The notes under the pieces are model-generated. The model worked only from the letters and a program-made list of their open reading frames with translations, searched no databases and was not told the origin of the DNA. A stretch of DNA of 64,000 bases. Origin: Fusibacter_C sp942493125 (GTDB lineage Bacteria; Bacillota; Clostridia; Peptostreptococcales; Acidaminobacteraceae). Below, piece by piece: positions 42,071 through 50,809 of the stretch. Position numbers and translations under genes: made by a program. The DNA lies in the NCBI GenBank assembly GCA_942493125.1, contig OW818667.1, positions 1,984,001 through 2,048,000 on the forward strand. Direction: 5' to 3'. The stretch's first letter is position 1. The number at the start of each line of letters is the position of its first letter.

Positions 42071-43090
42071 TTAATCGATGGTAAGGTTTTTTGCATAAGT
42101 AAATGGTATGATACAGCTTCTATCCGTATATTTATATGCGTCCTCATCATGCATTTTATTGATAATTTCTTGGGAATTTAAATGACCGACCGCTTCAATC
42201 ACAACATCCAATATCGCAACATCATCTATAGTAAGTTCTTTAATTTCGAAACCTTCTGCAGGATGAAACTTATATCCCATGCGATCATTATCGTATAAAA
42301 CAGTTTCAAAGGATACACCTTCAAGATCAAGTATCTGCTCATACCCTTCTGGTACTGCTCCCATTGGTAAAGCACAGTAAACTAAACCTGTGATAGATTT
42401 ACCTCTTCTTTTGTAACTTAAACTATCACCATACCATAGCATTTTCATAACTTTAACTTTGTGAAGGCTCGAGACGTTGGCTGCGTAATAATTAATAATT
42501 TCTATTACCTTGTTGAGATTTAATGCTATACCACCCGTTATTGTCTCTTCGACAAAATTTGCATATAGCGACTGTATTGAATCCATTAAGTATCTATTTT
42601 TCATTTTACGAAATTCATTGTTCGCACATATGAGGTACTTTTTATATGCTTTTTCAGAAATCCTGCCTTCAGCTCTATTAATCATCTGAAGAAACCATTT
42701 AGGATCCAAATCAATCTTTCTCAAAATGTCATCATGTGCTCGATCTTGTACTTGGTGATTTTCGTATCTCGTAACTGTTGCTCTTCCCCAATCCAATATT
42801 TCAGAGAAATCTTTTTGACTGACGCCATATTTATCTCTAATCGTGATGATCTCTGATGCGGTTAACAGACCTATCTTATGCCTATAAGCATCCTTCATAG
42901 CCAAACTATTTAACTTTATCATCTCTTCAGTTTCAAGATACTCATCTGCACGATTGCAATACTCGTATGTGGCATTAAAAGTTACATTTTCACCTTTAAA
43001 TAATTCAGAATCTTCTACGATAATAGTCTGCACTTCATGTTCTTCCATACATACGAGGCATAATTTAATTTCACTCTTTATTTTTTCCAT
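42071..43090 (-). CDS. Antitoxin with degenerate MqsA-type zinc finger, HTH and Panacea (DUF4065) domain
   Basis: A 339-residue protein. Residues 8-50 resemble the YgiT/MqsA zinc finger but with only CLVC and one further Cys. Residues about 75-130 are an XRE-type helix-turn-helix (GVSQKDFSEILDWGRATVTRYENHQVQDRAHDDIL) as in MqsA. Residues about 195-339 are a Panacea/DUF4065 (SocA-like) domain (KVMKMLWYGDSLSYKRRGKSITGLVYCALPMGAVPEGY). Panacea domains are known to neutralise many unrelated toxins. The start at 43090 follows GAGGTGAA and lies 10 bases after the putative toxin stop. It probably represses the pair through the palindrome at 43589-43616. Confidence 0.88.
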   Translation of the reverse strand: MEKIKSEIKLCLVCMEEHEVQTIIVEDSELFKGENVTFNATYEYCNRADEYLETEEMIKLNSLAMKDAYRHKIGLLTASEIITIRDKYGVSQKDFSEILDWGRATVTRYENHQVQDRAHDDILRKIDLDPKWFLQMINRAEGRISEKAYKKYLICANNEFRKMKNRYLMDSIQSLYANFVEETITGGIALNLNKVIEIINYYAANVSSLHKVKVMKMLWYGDSLSYKRRGKSITGLVYCALPMGAVPEGYEQILDLEGVSFETVLYDNDRMGYKFHPAEGFEIKELTIDDVAILDVVIEAVGHLNSQEIINKMHDEDAYKYTDRSCIIPFTYAKNLTID

Positions 43091-43100
43091 CACATTCACC

Positions 43101-43553
43101 TCAAACTTTCTTATATGGAAAATCACTTTCGTGAAAATTTCGTTCTGAATAATGAAAGGACATAACTAAAATAAAGCTATCTCCATATGCTAAAGTAACC
43201 TTGACTAGCTCTACTCGTATTTTTATATAAACATCATCTCTTGAATACTGTTTCCCGAAAACTCTCATCTCAGTACGATTTGGGAACTTCTTATCCTTCA
43301 CTGTTTCTATATACTCTTCAACAGTCAATAATGCCAATTCTCTTTTCAACACTTCAACTTCATCTTCATCTGGAAATATATTTCCCAATGTAAATCTATT
43401 GGTAAATCTATCTTCACGTTGCTGATCTACTTTTCTATCTCGTTGGAAGCTTATTTTTGTTGACCCGCTTTTCAGAGCATACCTTAACCTATCCAAATAA
43501 GTTTGAATATCAAGTTTAGACTCTATTCTTTTTTCCTCAACTATTGGATTCAT
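43101..43553 (-). CDS. Putative toxin partner of the Panacea antitoxin
   Basis: About 150 residues, read from the ATG at 43553. I do not recognise a family. It has charged helices (TYLDRLRYALKSGSTKISFQRDRKVDQQ) and a C-terminal beta-rich part (VYIKIRVELVKV, FILVMSFHYSERNFHESDFPYK) with slight likeness to the end of MqsR. Position, toxin first and antitoxin second, matches mqsRA. Upstream in-frame ATGs (43574, 43592) fall within or before the promoter; a TATAAT ends only four bases before the ATG at 43553, so the mRNA may be leaderless. The toxin role is inference from neighbours. Confidence 0.72.
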   Translation of the reverse strand: MNPIVEEKRIESKLDIQTYLDRLRYALKSGSTKISFQRDRKVDQQREDRFTNRFTLGNIFPDEDEVEVLKRELALLTVEEYIETVKDKKFPNRTEMRVFGKQYSRDDVYIKIRVELVKVTLAYGDSFILVMSFHYSERNFHESDFPYKKV

Positions 43554-43557
43554 ACTA

Positions 43558-43616
43558 ATTATATCACTCTCCATTGACAGGGTCAATAACAATTGGTATC
43601 ATTTGATGCCAATTGT
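43558..43616 (-). promoter_or_regulatory. Promoter and operator of the toxin-antitoxin pair
   Basis: Minus-strand -35 TTGACC (43586-43581), 17-bp spacer, extended -10 TGATATAAT (TATAAT at 43563-43558). The -35 is inside TTGAC-AGG-GTCAA (43574-43586). A 28-bp palindrome with one mismatch (43589-43616; half-site ACAATTGGTATCA) lies just upstream. These fit autorepression by the antitoxin. Confidence 0.75.
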
Positions 43617-43651
43617 CTCTTGTAGGCATATGGTTTTCTAAATTCCCACCA

Positions 43652-43682
43652 ATGAGTCAATTTACCTGGCACCACCGACTCA
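43652..43682 (-). repeat. Dispersed 30-bp repeat, single outlying copy
   Basis: Reverse unit 43653-43682 after the GT4 gene, whose stop TGA (43698-43696) is within TGAGTCGG; further GAGTCGG runs join the two. This is the only copy seen beyond 26.4 kb. Confidence 0.9.
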
Positions 43683-43695
43683 CCGACTCTCCGAC

Positions 43696-44835
43696 TCACA
43701 GCGCATTCATATAAAGCTTCTCAATTTGCAGCATCATCTTATCTATCGTGAACATCTCATTGAAACGCACTTGCGATGCAATTTCCATCTTTTCAATGAT
43801 CGTTGCGTTGTCGAGCATGATCTCAAGCTTAGTACAGGCATCCGAAACATCACCAAGATGATAAAGATAGCCATTGTATCCATGCTTCACGGCTTCGTTG
43901 TTGCCGATGACGTTGGTCGCAAGGATCGGACATTTTGCTTGCATGGATTCTATCAAAGTATATGGCAAGCCCTCATAGAGCGCCGTCGATAAAAACACGT
44001 CGAACTTCTCCAAATAGGCTTGAATGTTGACCTGATGGCCCACAAAGAATACGCGATCTGAAATCCCAAAAGCCGCACTCGTTTCTTTAGCCGCCTCTAA
44101 AAGCTCACCGGTACCAACCCATATAAAATAGACATCCTCACGCTTCTGACAGATGTCACGTGCAATCGTCAAAAACTCTGTGGGATTTTTTTGTTCAAAT
44201 AACCGCGCAATACAACCGACGACGAACACACCCTCAGGTATATATTCAAACGTCACCTTTGCTGGATGGTTAGTCTTCTGCGGACCAAGTGCGTTATAGA
44301 TCACTCTAAAATGATCAGGCTTCTGAATCTTATGCTTCACGGCGAAATGCTTCTCACCCAAAGACACATTGACAGTATTGGTCGTTGCAAACCGAGCTAA
44401 AAACCGCTCAATACTCAGATACAACAAGTATTTTGAGGTCTGGTTCTCAGGGTTTTGCATCGCATAGGCATGTGGTGTATAATAAATCCGCTTCACACCA
44501 CTCATCTTAGCCGCAAGTCTGCCAACTACCCCCGCTTTGGAGCTGTGACAATGCACGACATCGGGCTTTATCTTACGGATGATCCGCTTCAATATACGAT
44601 ACGCTTTATAGTCCTTGCGCCAATTGATCTCTCTGGCAAGCTCAGGAATCTCCACAAATTTTATCGTACTTTCCCACTTCTTTTGAATCGCTTTAAAGCG
44701 ATGATCAACACGCGAGTTTCCATGGGCAACCGTAAGGTCGAACTTCTCTTTATCTAAAAAATCTATGATGTCATCCACATGCTTACCGACGCCATCCATC
44801 ACGGTCTCCGCGACTATCAATACTTTAATCTTCAT
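43696..44835 (-). CDS. Glycosyltransferase family 4 protein
   Basis: A 379-residue GT-B glycosyltransferase. The N-terminal half has VLIVAETVMDGVGKHVDDII (acceptor side) and PDVVHCHSSKAGVVGRLAA (about 90-108); the C-terminal half has VGCIARLFEQKNPTEFL (about 210-226) and the donor-binding EGLPYTLIESMQAKCPILATNV (about 290-311) with the usual EX7E glutamates. It adds a sugar to the growing lipid-linked repeat unit on the cytoplasmic face. It overlaps the VanZ-like gene by 11 bases and is the last gene of the polysaccharide operon. Confidence 0.92.
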   Translation of the reverse strand: MKIKVLIVAETVMDGVGKHVDDIIDFLDKEKFDLTVAHGNSRVDHRFKAIQKKWESTIKFVEIPELAREINWRKDYKAYRILKRIIRKIKPDVVHCHSSKAGVVGRLAAKMSGVKRIYYTPHAYAMQNPENQTSKYLLYLSIERFLARFATTNTVNVSLGEKHFAVKHKIQKPDHFRVIYNALGPQKTNHPAKVTFEYIPEGVFVVGCIARLFEQKNPTEFLTIARDICQKREDVYFIWVGTGELLEAAKETSAAFGISDRVFFVGHQVNIQAYLEKFDVFLSTALYEGLPYTLIESMQAKCPILATNVIGNNEAVKHGYNGYLYHLGDVSDACTKLEIMLDNATIIEKMEIASQVRFNEMFTIDKMMLQIEKLYMNAL

Positions 44836-45304
44836 GTATTCTCGCCTTTCTGGCCTTACAAATCCAAATCACACAAAACAGTCCCATCACAACACCAAAT
44901 GTATCGATCGTCATATCGACCACATTACCTGATCGACCAGGTATAAAAAGCTGATGGACTTCGTCAAAAATAGCATACGCTATACCGATCAAGAGCGTCC
45001 ATTTAACAGAATCCTTCCAAGACATCCTAAATAACAAAGCATTCATCAAAAGAATCGCAAAGACCAAATACTCCGCAAAATGCGCAAACTTACGCAAGAA
45101 AACCATCTGGTTCCAAGTATCATCCTCATCATAGCTTTTCATCTTCTCATCATAGGTCGATTCATCATCTATACTTCCGGTTTTAGTAACCGTTAGAATT
45201 TCACCAGTCAAAAACCAAGATTTTGCGCCGTCCAAATGCGACATCATGAAGATGACGCCCATCCAAACAATCACAAAAATTATACTCGCTCTTTTAAATA
45301 CCAT
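44825..45304 (-). CDS. VanZ-like family membrane protein
   Basis: About 159 residues, four membrane segments and the VanZ pattern: FMMSHLDGAKS, LRKFAHFAEYLVFAILL (about 68-84) and YAIFDEVHQLFIPGRSGNVVDMTIDTFGV (about 110-138). VanZ-like genes are common in capsule and exopolysaccharide operons, but their role there is not established. The ATG at 45304 follows AGGA. It lies between the dehydratase and the last glycosyltransferase. Confidence 0.9.
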   Translation of the reverse strand: MVFKRASIIFVIVWMGVIFMMSHLDGAKSWFLTGEILTVTKTGSIDDESTYDEKMKSYDEDDTWNQMVFLRKFAHFAEYLVFAILLMNALLFRMSWKDSVKWTLLIGIAYAIFDEVHQLFIPGRSGNVVDMTIDTFGVVMGLFCVIWICKARKARIHED

Positions 45305-45383
45305 CAAATCCTGCTTTCGAATGAAACATTATGAATTCCAAAGACACATTACTATTTATCAAATGCACATAATACATTACGAT

Positions 45384-47279
45384 TTACACATTACCTTCAA
45401 AGCCTTCGTTAAGCTCCTCAGGTGTTTTGAATGTCGGTACAATTTCCTTGATTTTGAGAATCAAGCCTTCATTATCTGGATAGAACGCCTTAAGTGCTTC
45501 TATCTTGTCTATCAGAACGTCATATGAGAGCGTCATAGGCTTTGCGACAAATATCTTGTCAATCTCAGTATCGCTCAACCCTTCTTCAGACATAAGTAGT
45601 TCTTCAAACAGTTTTTCTCCAGGTCTTAACCCAGTGTATTCTATCTTGATTTCGCCGTCCGGTTTAAATCCTGAAAGTCGAATCAGATCTCTTGCTAAAG
45701 TATCGATCTTAATCGGGCTTCCCATATCTAAGACAAAAATCTCGCCACCCTTTGCGAGACCACCTGCTTGAACAACAAGTTGAACGGCTTCAGGAATGGT
45801 CATAAAGAATCTAATCACGTCAGGATGCGTCACCGTAACCGGTCCGCCATTTAGAATCTGCTTCTTAAAGAGCGGGATCACACTTCCATTGCTACCAAGT
45901 ACATTGCCAAATCGCACCGCTGCATACTCGGTATGCACATCACTCCTCTGAGAAAAACTCTGTACCACCATCTCACAAAGGCGTTTAGAAGCGCCCATGA
46001 TGTTCGTAGGATTGACGGCTTTGTCGGTAGAAATGAGTACAAATTTATCCACACCATGTGCATTTGAAAGCTCAACCATGTTGCGCGTTCCAAATACGTT
46101 GTTTTTAATCGCTTCTTCAGGTGAATCCTCCATGAGTGGCACATGCTTATGCGCTGCAGCATGGAAAACAACTTGAGGTTTTTCCGTTTCAAATAATCGA
46201 TCCAACCGATCTTTATCACGCACTGAAGCTATTAACACTTTTATATTGAGCTCAGGACTATTTCTCTTAAGCTCTTGCTGAATATCGTAAGCGTTGTTTT
46301 CATAAATATCTACAACAATCAGACAAGCGGGCTGATATTGTGCAATCTGTCTACAAAGCTCAGAACCTATCGAGCCTCCGCCACCTGTGATCAACACGCG
46401 CTTACCTCTTAGATAGCCACTGACAAACTCATTGTTGAGCTTGATCTGTGATCTTCCCAATAAGTCTTCAATCTCAACAGGTCTAATTTTTGATACCTGA
46501 ACGACACCATCTATAAGGTCATGCACTCTCGGTAAAATACTCACGAGCGCCCCTGTCTCTTTAGCTGCATTGATTGCCGCTTTTCTATCTTCATCACTTG
46601 CAGACGGCATCGCTATGATCACCGCTTGAATTTTTTCTTTGATAGCAACCTTCTCAAGATCATCTCTACCACCATGTATCGTTAAACCATGTAGCTTCTG
46701 ACCTTTTTTTGATCGGTCATCATCCATGAATCCAACTGGTACAAAGTCGCCATATCCGCTTGAATTAAGCTCTTTAAGCACCATGACGCCAGCCTGTCCT
46801 GCTCCGTAAATCAATGTTCGCTTCTTAAGCTGATACTTAAGGACTTCCTTAGGACTCACATGAAACAGCATCCTATAGATGAAACGTGATCCACCAATCA
46901 GTGCTACATCAAAAATGTACGCTAAAACCATGATGCTTCTAGGTATGACGATGTGACTAAACTCAGGTTGTCTCGACATAAGAAACAAGATGGACATACT
47001 GAGTGCAGCGCCAACAGTGCATGCAAATACAACATCAATAAGTTCGGTGATGCCTGCAAATCGCCACATTTTGCTGTACATTTTAAGTGAGAGCATGGTC
47101 AGGTATTTGACAAGTATGATGCTGGCAAGAACCACAAATACGCCTACTGACCACTTTGGTAAAGTGCTACTATTCAATTGATCAAATTTTACTAAATATG
47201 CTACAAATATTGATGCTATGAATGAAAGTATATCAACCATACTTAAAATCATTCGTTTGAATATTTTTTTACTTATCAT
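45384..47279 (-). CDS. Membrane UDP-sugar 4,6-dehydratase (CapD/PglF/WbpM-like)
   Basis: A 631-residue protein: four membrane segments (about 10-130), a CoA-binding-like Rossmann domain (150-270; LIYGAGQAGVMVLKEL), and the catalytic SDR domain (280-600) with VLITGGGGSIGSELCRQI, HAAAHKHVPLMEDSPEEA, LISTDKAVNPTNIMGASKR. The usual YxxxK tyrosine is replaced by methionine (MGASK), as is typical of this long subgroup. It converts UDP-GlcNAc to a 4-keto-6-deoxy sugar, the first step to QuiNAc/FucNAc-type sugars. Ribosome site GGTGGTGG is weak. Composition is closer to the rest of the chromosome than to the AT-rich genes upstream. Confidence 0.93.
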   Translation of the reverse strand: MISKKIFKRMILSMVDILSFIASIFVAYLVKFDQLNSSTLPKWSVGVFVVLASIILVKYLTMLSLKMYSKMWRFAGITELIDVVFACTVGAALSMSILFLMSRQPEFSHIVIPRSIMVLAYIFDVALIGGSRFIYRMLFHVSPKEVLKYQLKKRTLIYGAGQAGVMVLKELNSSGYGDFVPVGFMDDDRSKKGQKLHGLTIHGGRDDLEKVAIKEKIQAVIIAMPSASDEDRKAAINAAKETGALVSILPRVHDLIDGVVQVSKIRPVEIEDLLGRSQIKLNNEFVSGYLRGKRVLITGGGGSIGSELCRQIAQYQPACLIVVDIYENNAYDIQQELKRNSPELNIKVLIASVRDKDRLDRLFETEKPQVVFHAAAHKHVPLMEDSPEEAIKNNVFGTRNMVELSNAHGVDKFVLISTDKAVNPTNIMGASKRLCEMVVQSFSQRSDVHTEYAAVRFGNVLGSNGSVIPLFKKQILNGGPVTVTHPDVIRFFMTIPEAVQLVVQAGGLAKGGEIFVLDMGSPIKIDTLARDLIRLSGFKPDGEIKIEYTGLRPGEKLFEELLMSEEGLSDTEIDKIFVAKPMTLSYDVLIDKIEALKAFYPDNEGLILKIKEIVPTFKTPEELNEGFEGNV

Positions 47280-47454
47280 TTTGCCACCACCATTATAAAA
47301 AAAGATTGTATTGTAATGTATAACAAAACAATCTTCTATCCTATTTTACTTGATATCCATTTTGAAGCATTAATTTTGAGTTTCTAATAATCATTATAGC
47401 ACCACTAACTACAATAATATATTCATAAAAATAATACCCTGTTTTTTATCTGTT

Positions 47455-48006
47455 TTATTTAATTTGTTTTTCATTCAAATTTAACCATCCCAAATCTAAA
47501 TATGCATTTTTATTTTGTGAGTTCTCATTTACATACAAATTATCCCATTTTCCTTTTTTTCCCATTTGCACACCAGCTTTTAATTGGAATATATCTCCAT
47601 CGTTTTCAATCACATGAGTTACTTTATAGCTCTTACCTATTTGCCATTCACTTGTACTTACTGGGCTTAACATTTTAAAACTCTCATAGCCAAATTTAAC
47701 GTTCTCATCACTTTCAGATTCCAAATTATAGTTGAAACCTAATAGGTAGAATATAAAATCTTCTTCAATGTCTTTTAACAAATTGTACTCAATAGTAACG
47801 TATATTTGACTTTGTACTTTTCCATCAACAATCTTTAACACTTCTTCACTATGACTGACAGATTTCACTTCAAGGTAATTTGAAAAAACATTGTTTATTC
47901 CTAGTGTCAAATCAGTACTTGGCAGATAATCAACTAGTGAAATCAGCTTCTGACTTACTAATTTGTTCTTAACAAATTTGGGCTGAGAAAATACCACTTC
48001 GTACAA
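47455..48006 (-). pseudogene. Frameshifted C-terminal part of the O-antigen ligase-like protein
   Basis: A 183-codon ORF beginning out of frame inside the 3' end of the next gene, with no ribosome site before its TTG. Its sequence (YEVVFSQPKFVKNKL...) continues naturally from the point where the upstream protein's extracytoplasmic beta domain is cut off (SVISNDNVYD). One extra base near 48003-48006 would join them into a protein of about 775 residues. It may be a true frameshift mutation, a sequencing error or a programmed shift. No family was recognised for this part. Confidence 0.65.
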
Positions 48007-49733
48007 TCATAGACATTATCATTTGAAATAACACTCATTATTCTATAATTTACAGAAGTTAATGACGGATCTAGCCGTTTCATCTTTAGTTTAACACTAT
48101 GTGTTTCGATGCTCGGTTTGAAATTCATGAAAATTTGTCCGTTTATTGCTTTAAATGACTTAGAATATAATTTTTTCTCGTTATTATTTGTATCCAGTTC
48201 AACAATCTCTATCTGAAGACGATCAGTAAATGCGTCATTTCCATCAAATTGTAAATTTATACCAAGCTGATTGGTAGAGTCTAAATCTACTGCATTGGTT
48301 GGAATTTCATATGAAAACGTGTCAATTAAGTCACCTTTCATACTTTCTGTTCTATATGGAACATATGCATCATAAGATATAAAAACATAGGCAAATAATG
48401 TAAAAACTATCATTGCTTTTGCTAATATCTTCATTTTATCATCGCTATCAATCTTGTGTTTCAATGGTAAAATTATATTTCCTTTAAAATAATAGAGCAG
48501 CATTCCAGAAATAAACCAAATAAACCTTCTATTTTCAATGTTTAATACCAATGCTTGAACTCCAACCGAAAGTGTTCCTGCAAAAATCCATATCATTACT
48601 TCGAATTCAGCAAAGAACTTTTGTATATTTCGTTCATATCTTTTCTTTATTGCTACAATCGTAAACCATACAGGCATCATAAAAAGAAAAAGTCCGATGA
48701 TACCTACTTCAGAATACAGTCCTAAAAATGTATTATGAGGTATATCATCAATAAACGTCATATCAATTTCATCAAAATATGGTGCTGAATTTAATTTAAA
48801 ATTCCCTCTTCCTACGCCAAATAACGGATGATCATTTCCCATCATAAATGCGGAGGTACTTAATGAACCTCTTATATCCAATCCTTTATCGTAATTTGCA
48901 ATTTTATATAAAATACGATTTGTGAATTCTCCTTCATTAAAACTTAAGTCGGTTTGAAAAAAAAGTAATATTATTAAACTAAACATTATTACTAAACTAA
49001 CCGCAAATCGCCTATTTTTACGTATATAGTAAATAAATAAAAATATTAAACCTACAATAAAGCCCGTAAGTCCACCTCTAGATCCAGTCAAAATGATACC
49101 AAAAATTGAAATCGCCATAACAAAAATGTAATTAACTTTCTTTACGAGATTACTTTCAGAAAGCAAAAAAAATCCAAAGGCAAAAAAAGAGATCGTTAAG
49201 AACGTTGCTGCATGATTTGGATCTGTATCAGTACCCATAAACATTTGGTTATATTTTGTATCATTGCTCCAAAAAAAGATACCTTTTGAAGCTAGCAAAT
49301 AAATAATAATACCGCCAAACACAAAAATTATCGTTGCAATTGAAAATGTCTTTTTGAAATCAGAAAATTTGATAACATTCAAATAGTTATAACCCAATAT
49401 AAAGTAAATAATACATATTCCAGTCTTAATAAGTTCCTCAACAATACCCAATATGCCACTACTATTAATATCAGGTGTAAATAAGTTAATAAAACCTACT
49501 AAAACGATCCAAGAAAGTAAACTTATCCAAAATGGGAGCCCTATTATACTATATTTTCTAAGTAAACCTGGGTAAAAAGCAATAATAACAATAAAAAATA
49601 CAAAAATATCAGATAATGCTATATTAAATTTTGCATTCTCTGTAATATTTATTACATTTGTTATGTTCATAGTAAGTAGTATTAAAAGAAATATAATGAT
49701 TACTATACTGCTTTTAATTTTTCCATTGTTCAT
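47958..49733 (-). CDS. O-antigen ligase/polymerase-family membrane protein (probably frameshifted at its end)
   Basis: A 591-residue protein with about twelve membrane segments and the Wzy_C/WaaL-type features: GSRGGLTGFIVGLIFLF (about 215-231) and a large loop ending with HNTFLGLYSEVGIIGLFLFMMPVWF (about 325-350). The last 130 residues are a soluble beta domain outside the membrane. It would polymerise or transfer lipid-linked glycan. The ATG at 49733 follows AAGGAG. The reading frame ends TKWYFLSPNLLRTN, unrelated to the domain, and a good continuation is found in the next frame. Confidence 0.85.
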   Translation of the reverse strand: MNNGKIKSSIVIIIFLLILLTMNITNVINITENAKFNIALSDIFVFFIVIIAFYPGLLRKYSIIGLPFWISLLSWIVLVGFINLFTPDINSSGILGIVEELIKTGICIIYFILGYNYLNVIKFSDFKKTFSIATIIFVFGGIIIYLLASKGIFFWSNDTKYNQMFMGTDTDPNHAATFLTISFFAFGFFLLSESNLVKKVNYIFVMAISIFGIILTGSRGGLTGFIVGLIFLFIYYIRKNRRFAVSLVIMFSLIILLFFQTDLSFNEGEFTNRILYKIANYDKGLDIRGSLSTSAFMMGNDHPLFGVGRGNFKLNSAPYFDEIDMTFIDDIPHNTFLGLYSEVGIIGLFLFMMPVWFTIVAIKKRYERNIQKFFAEFEVMIWIFAGTLSVGVQALVLNIENRRFIWFISGMLLYYFKGNIILPLKHKIDSDDKMKILAKAMIVFTLFAYVFISYDAYVPYRTESMKGDLIDTFSYEIPTNAVDLDSTNQLGINLQFDGNDAFTDRLQIEIVELDTNNNEKKLYSKSFKAINGQIFMNFKPSIETHSVKLKMKRLDPSLTSVNYRIMSVISNDNVYDCTKWYFLSPNLLRTN

Positions 49734-49792
49734 TTGATTGCTCCTTACATTGCATGCATCTAGATTTGTTTGATACAATAATAGAATTAATT

Positions 49793-50749
49793 CTAAGTAT
49801 TACTAATAGTCATGATATGCGTAGTATGACTATATTTAAAACCTAACTTCTCATTTACATGTATTGCACTTTTACTTGTAGCTTGAGTATTTGTAATTAA
49901 ATAATCCACATTATTTTCCTTGAGAATATAACAAATTTCTGACAATAATTTCTCATACCAGCCTCTATTAGTTAATGGATCTGATGCAGCTAATACTAGC
50001 TGAGAAATGTTTGTTCCTAGCTTAGGCCATTCCTCTTTAAGTAAATTTACAGCAAATAGAGCATTAGACATAACACCAGCTTCATCTGGTATCAATACCA
50101 TATCTGCAAAACCCTTCACTGTTTCTTTGGCGAATCTTCCTAGATACTGATCCGCAATTTCATTATCAAACATTACATCCGAATGAAATCGATCATATTT
50201 ATTTCTTGTTTGAGCTGATACTTTTTCAACCATTTCCAGATCATCTATAGTTGCATTTCTAACATGAAATCGATTGTGAGTGAAATTCTTGATGTCTTTT
50301 AAATAATGATGCAATCTGGTCTCTACAAGTCTGAATTTATTTGCAGTTAAAGCTTGAATTAAGAAATTTGCCTCAGAAGGCAACTCAATTGAACAATATG
50401 CACGATCACCTGCATGATTGATAAAATCAATTGAAAATAATTTGATTGCACTTTCTAAGGATGAGTAATCTTCTATATTGGATAAAATTGCTAAAATTCT
50501 ATACATTGGTCTTTTAAAAAACTCTGAATCCCATCCTAATTTTTTAACGATAAAATAATAACAAATTTCATTAACTGTATACATTTTCAACTCTACAGAA
50601 TTATTTTTTAACTCTGCTAATAATTCGTTTTTTTGTAAATTGAATATTGTTTCATTCGAGATATCTCTAACGCCACAATATTTCGAACTAAAAATCAGTA
50701 GCTCCTTTGAAAACTCAAAAAAATTATCAGGGATTGTGTTTAATGTCAT
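49793..50749 (-). CDS. GNAT-family acetyltransferase, WecD-like
   Basis: A 318-residue protein. The N-terminal half has LGWDSEFFKRPMYRI (about 72-86), the typical opening of TDP-fucosamine acetyltransferase (WecD) relatives; the C-terminal half is a GNAT domain (FHVRNATIDDLEMVEKVSAQTRNKYDRFH, then LVLAASDPLTNRGWYEKLL and KSAIHVNEKLGFKYSHTTHIMTI). It would use acetyl-CoA to acetylate an amino sugar nucleotide. In this operon the substrate is probably the dTDP-3-amino-3,6-dideoxyhexose made by RmlA, RmlB, FdtA and FdtB. GAGGAGA precedes the ATG. Confidence 0.85.
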   Translation of the reverse strand: MTLNTIPDNFFEFSKELLIFSSKYCGVRDISNETIFNLQKNELLAELKNNSVELKMYTVNEICYYFIVKKLGWDSEFFKRPMYRILAILSNIEDYSSLESAIKLFSIDFINHAGDRAYCSIELPSEANFLIQALTANKFRLVETRLHHYLKDIKNFTHNRFHVRNATIDDLEMVEKVSAQTRNKYDRFHSDVMFDNEIADQYLGRFAKETVKGFADMVLIPDEAGVMSNALFAVNLLKEEWPKLGTNISQLVLAASDPLTNRGWYEKLLSEICYILKENNVDYLITNTQATSKSAIHVNEKLGFKYSHTTHIMTISNT

Positions 50750-50809
50750 AATAAATCTCCTCACAGTAATATACATCATAATCAAATTCTTAATACTATT
50801 TCAAATAGA

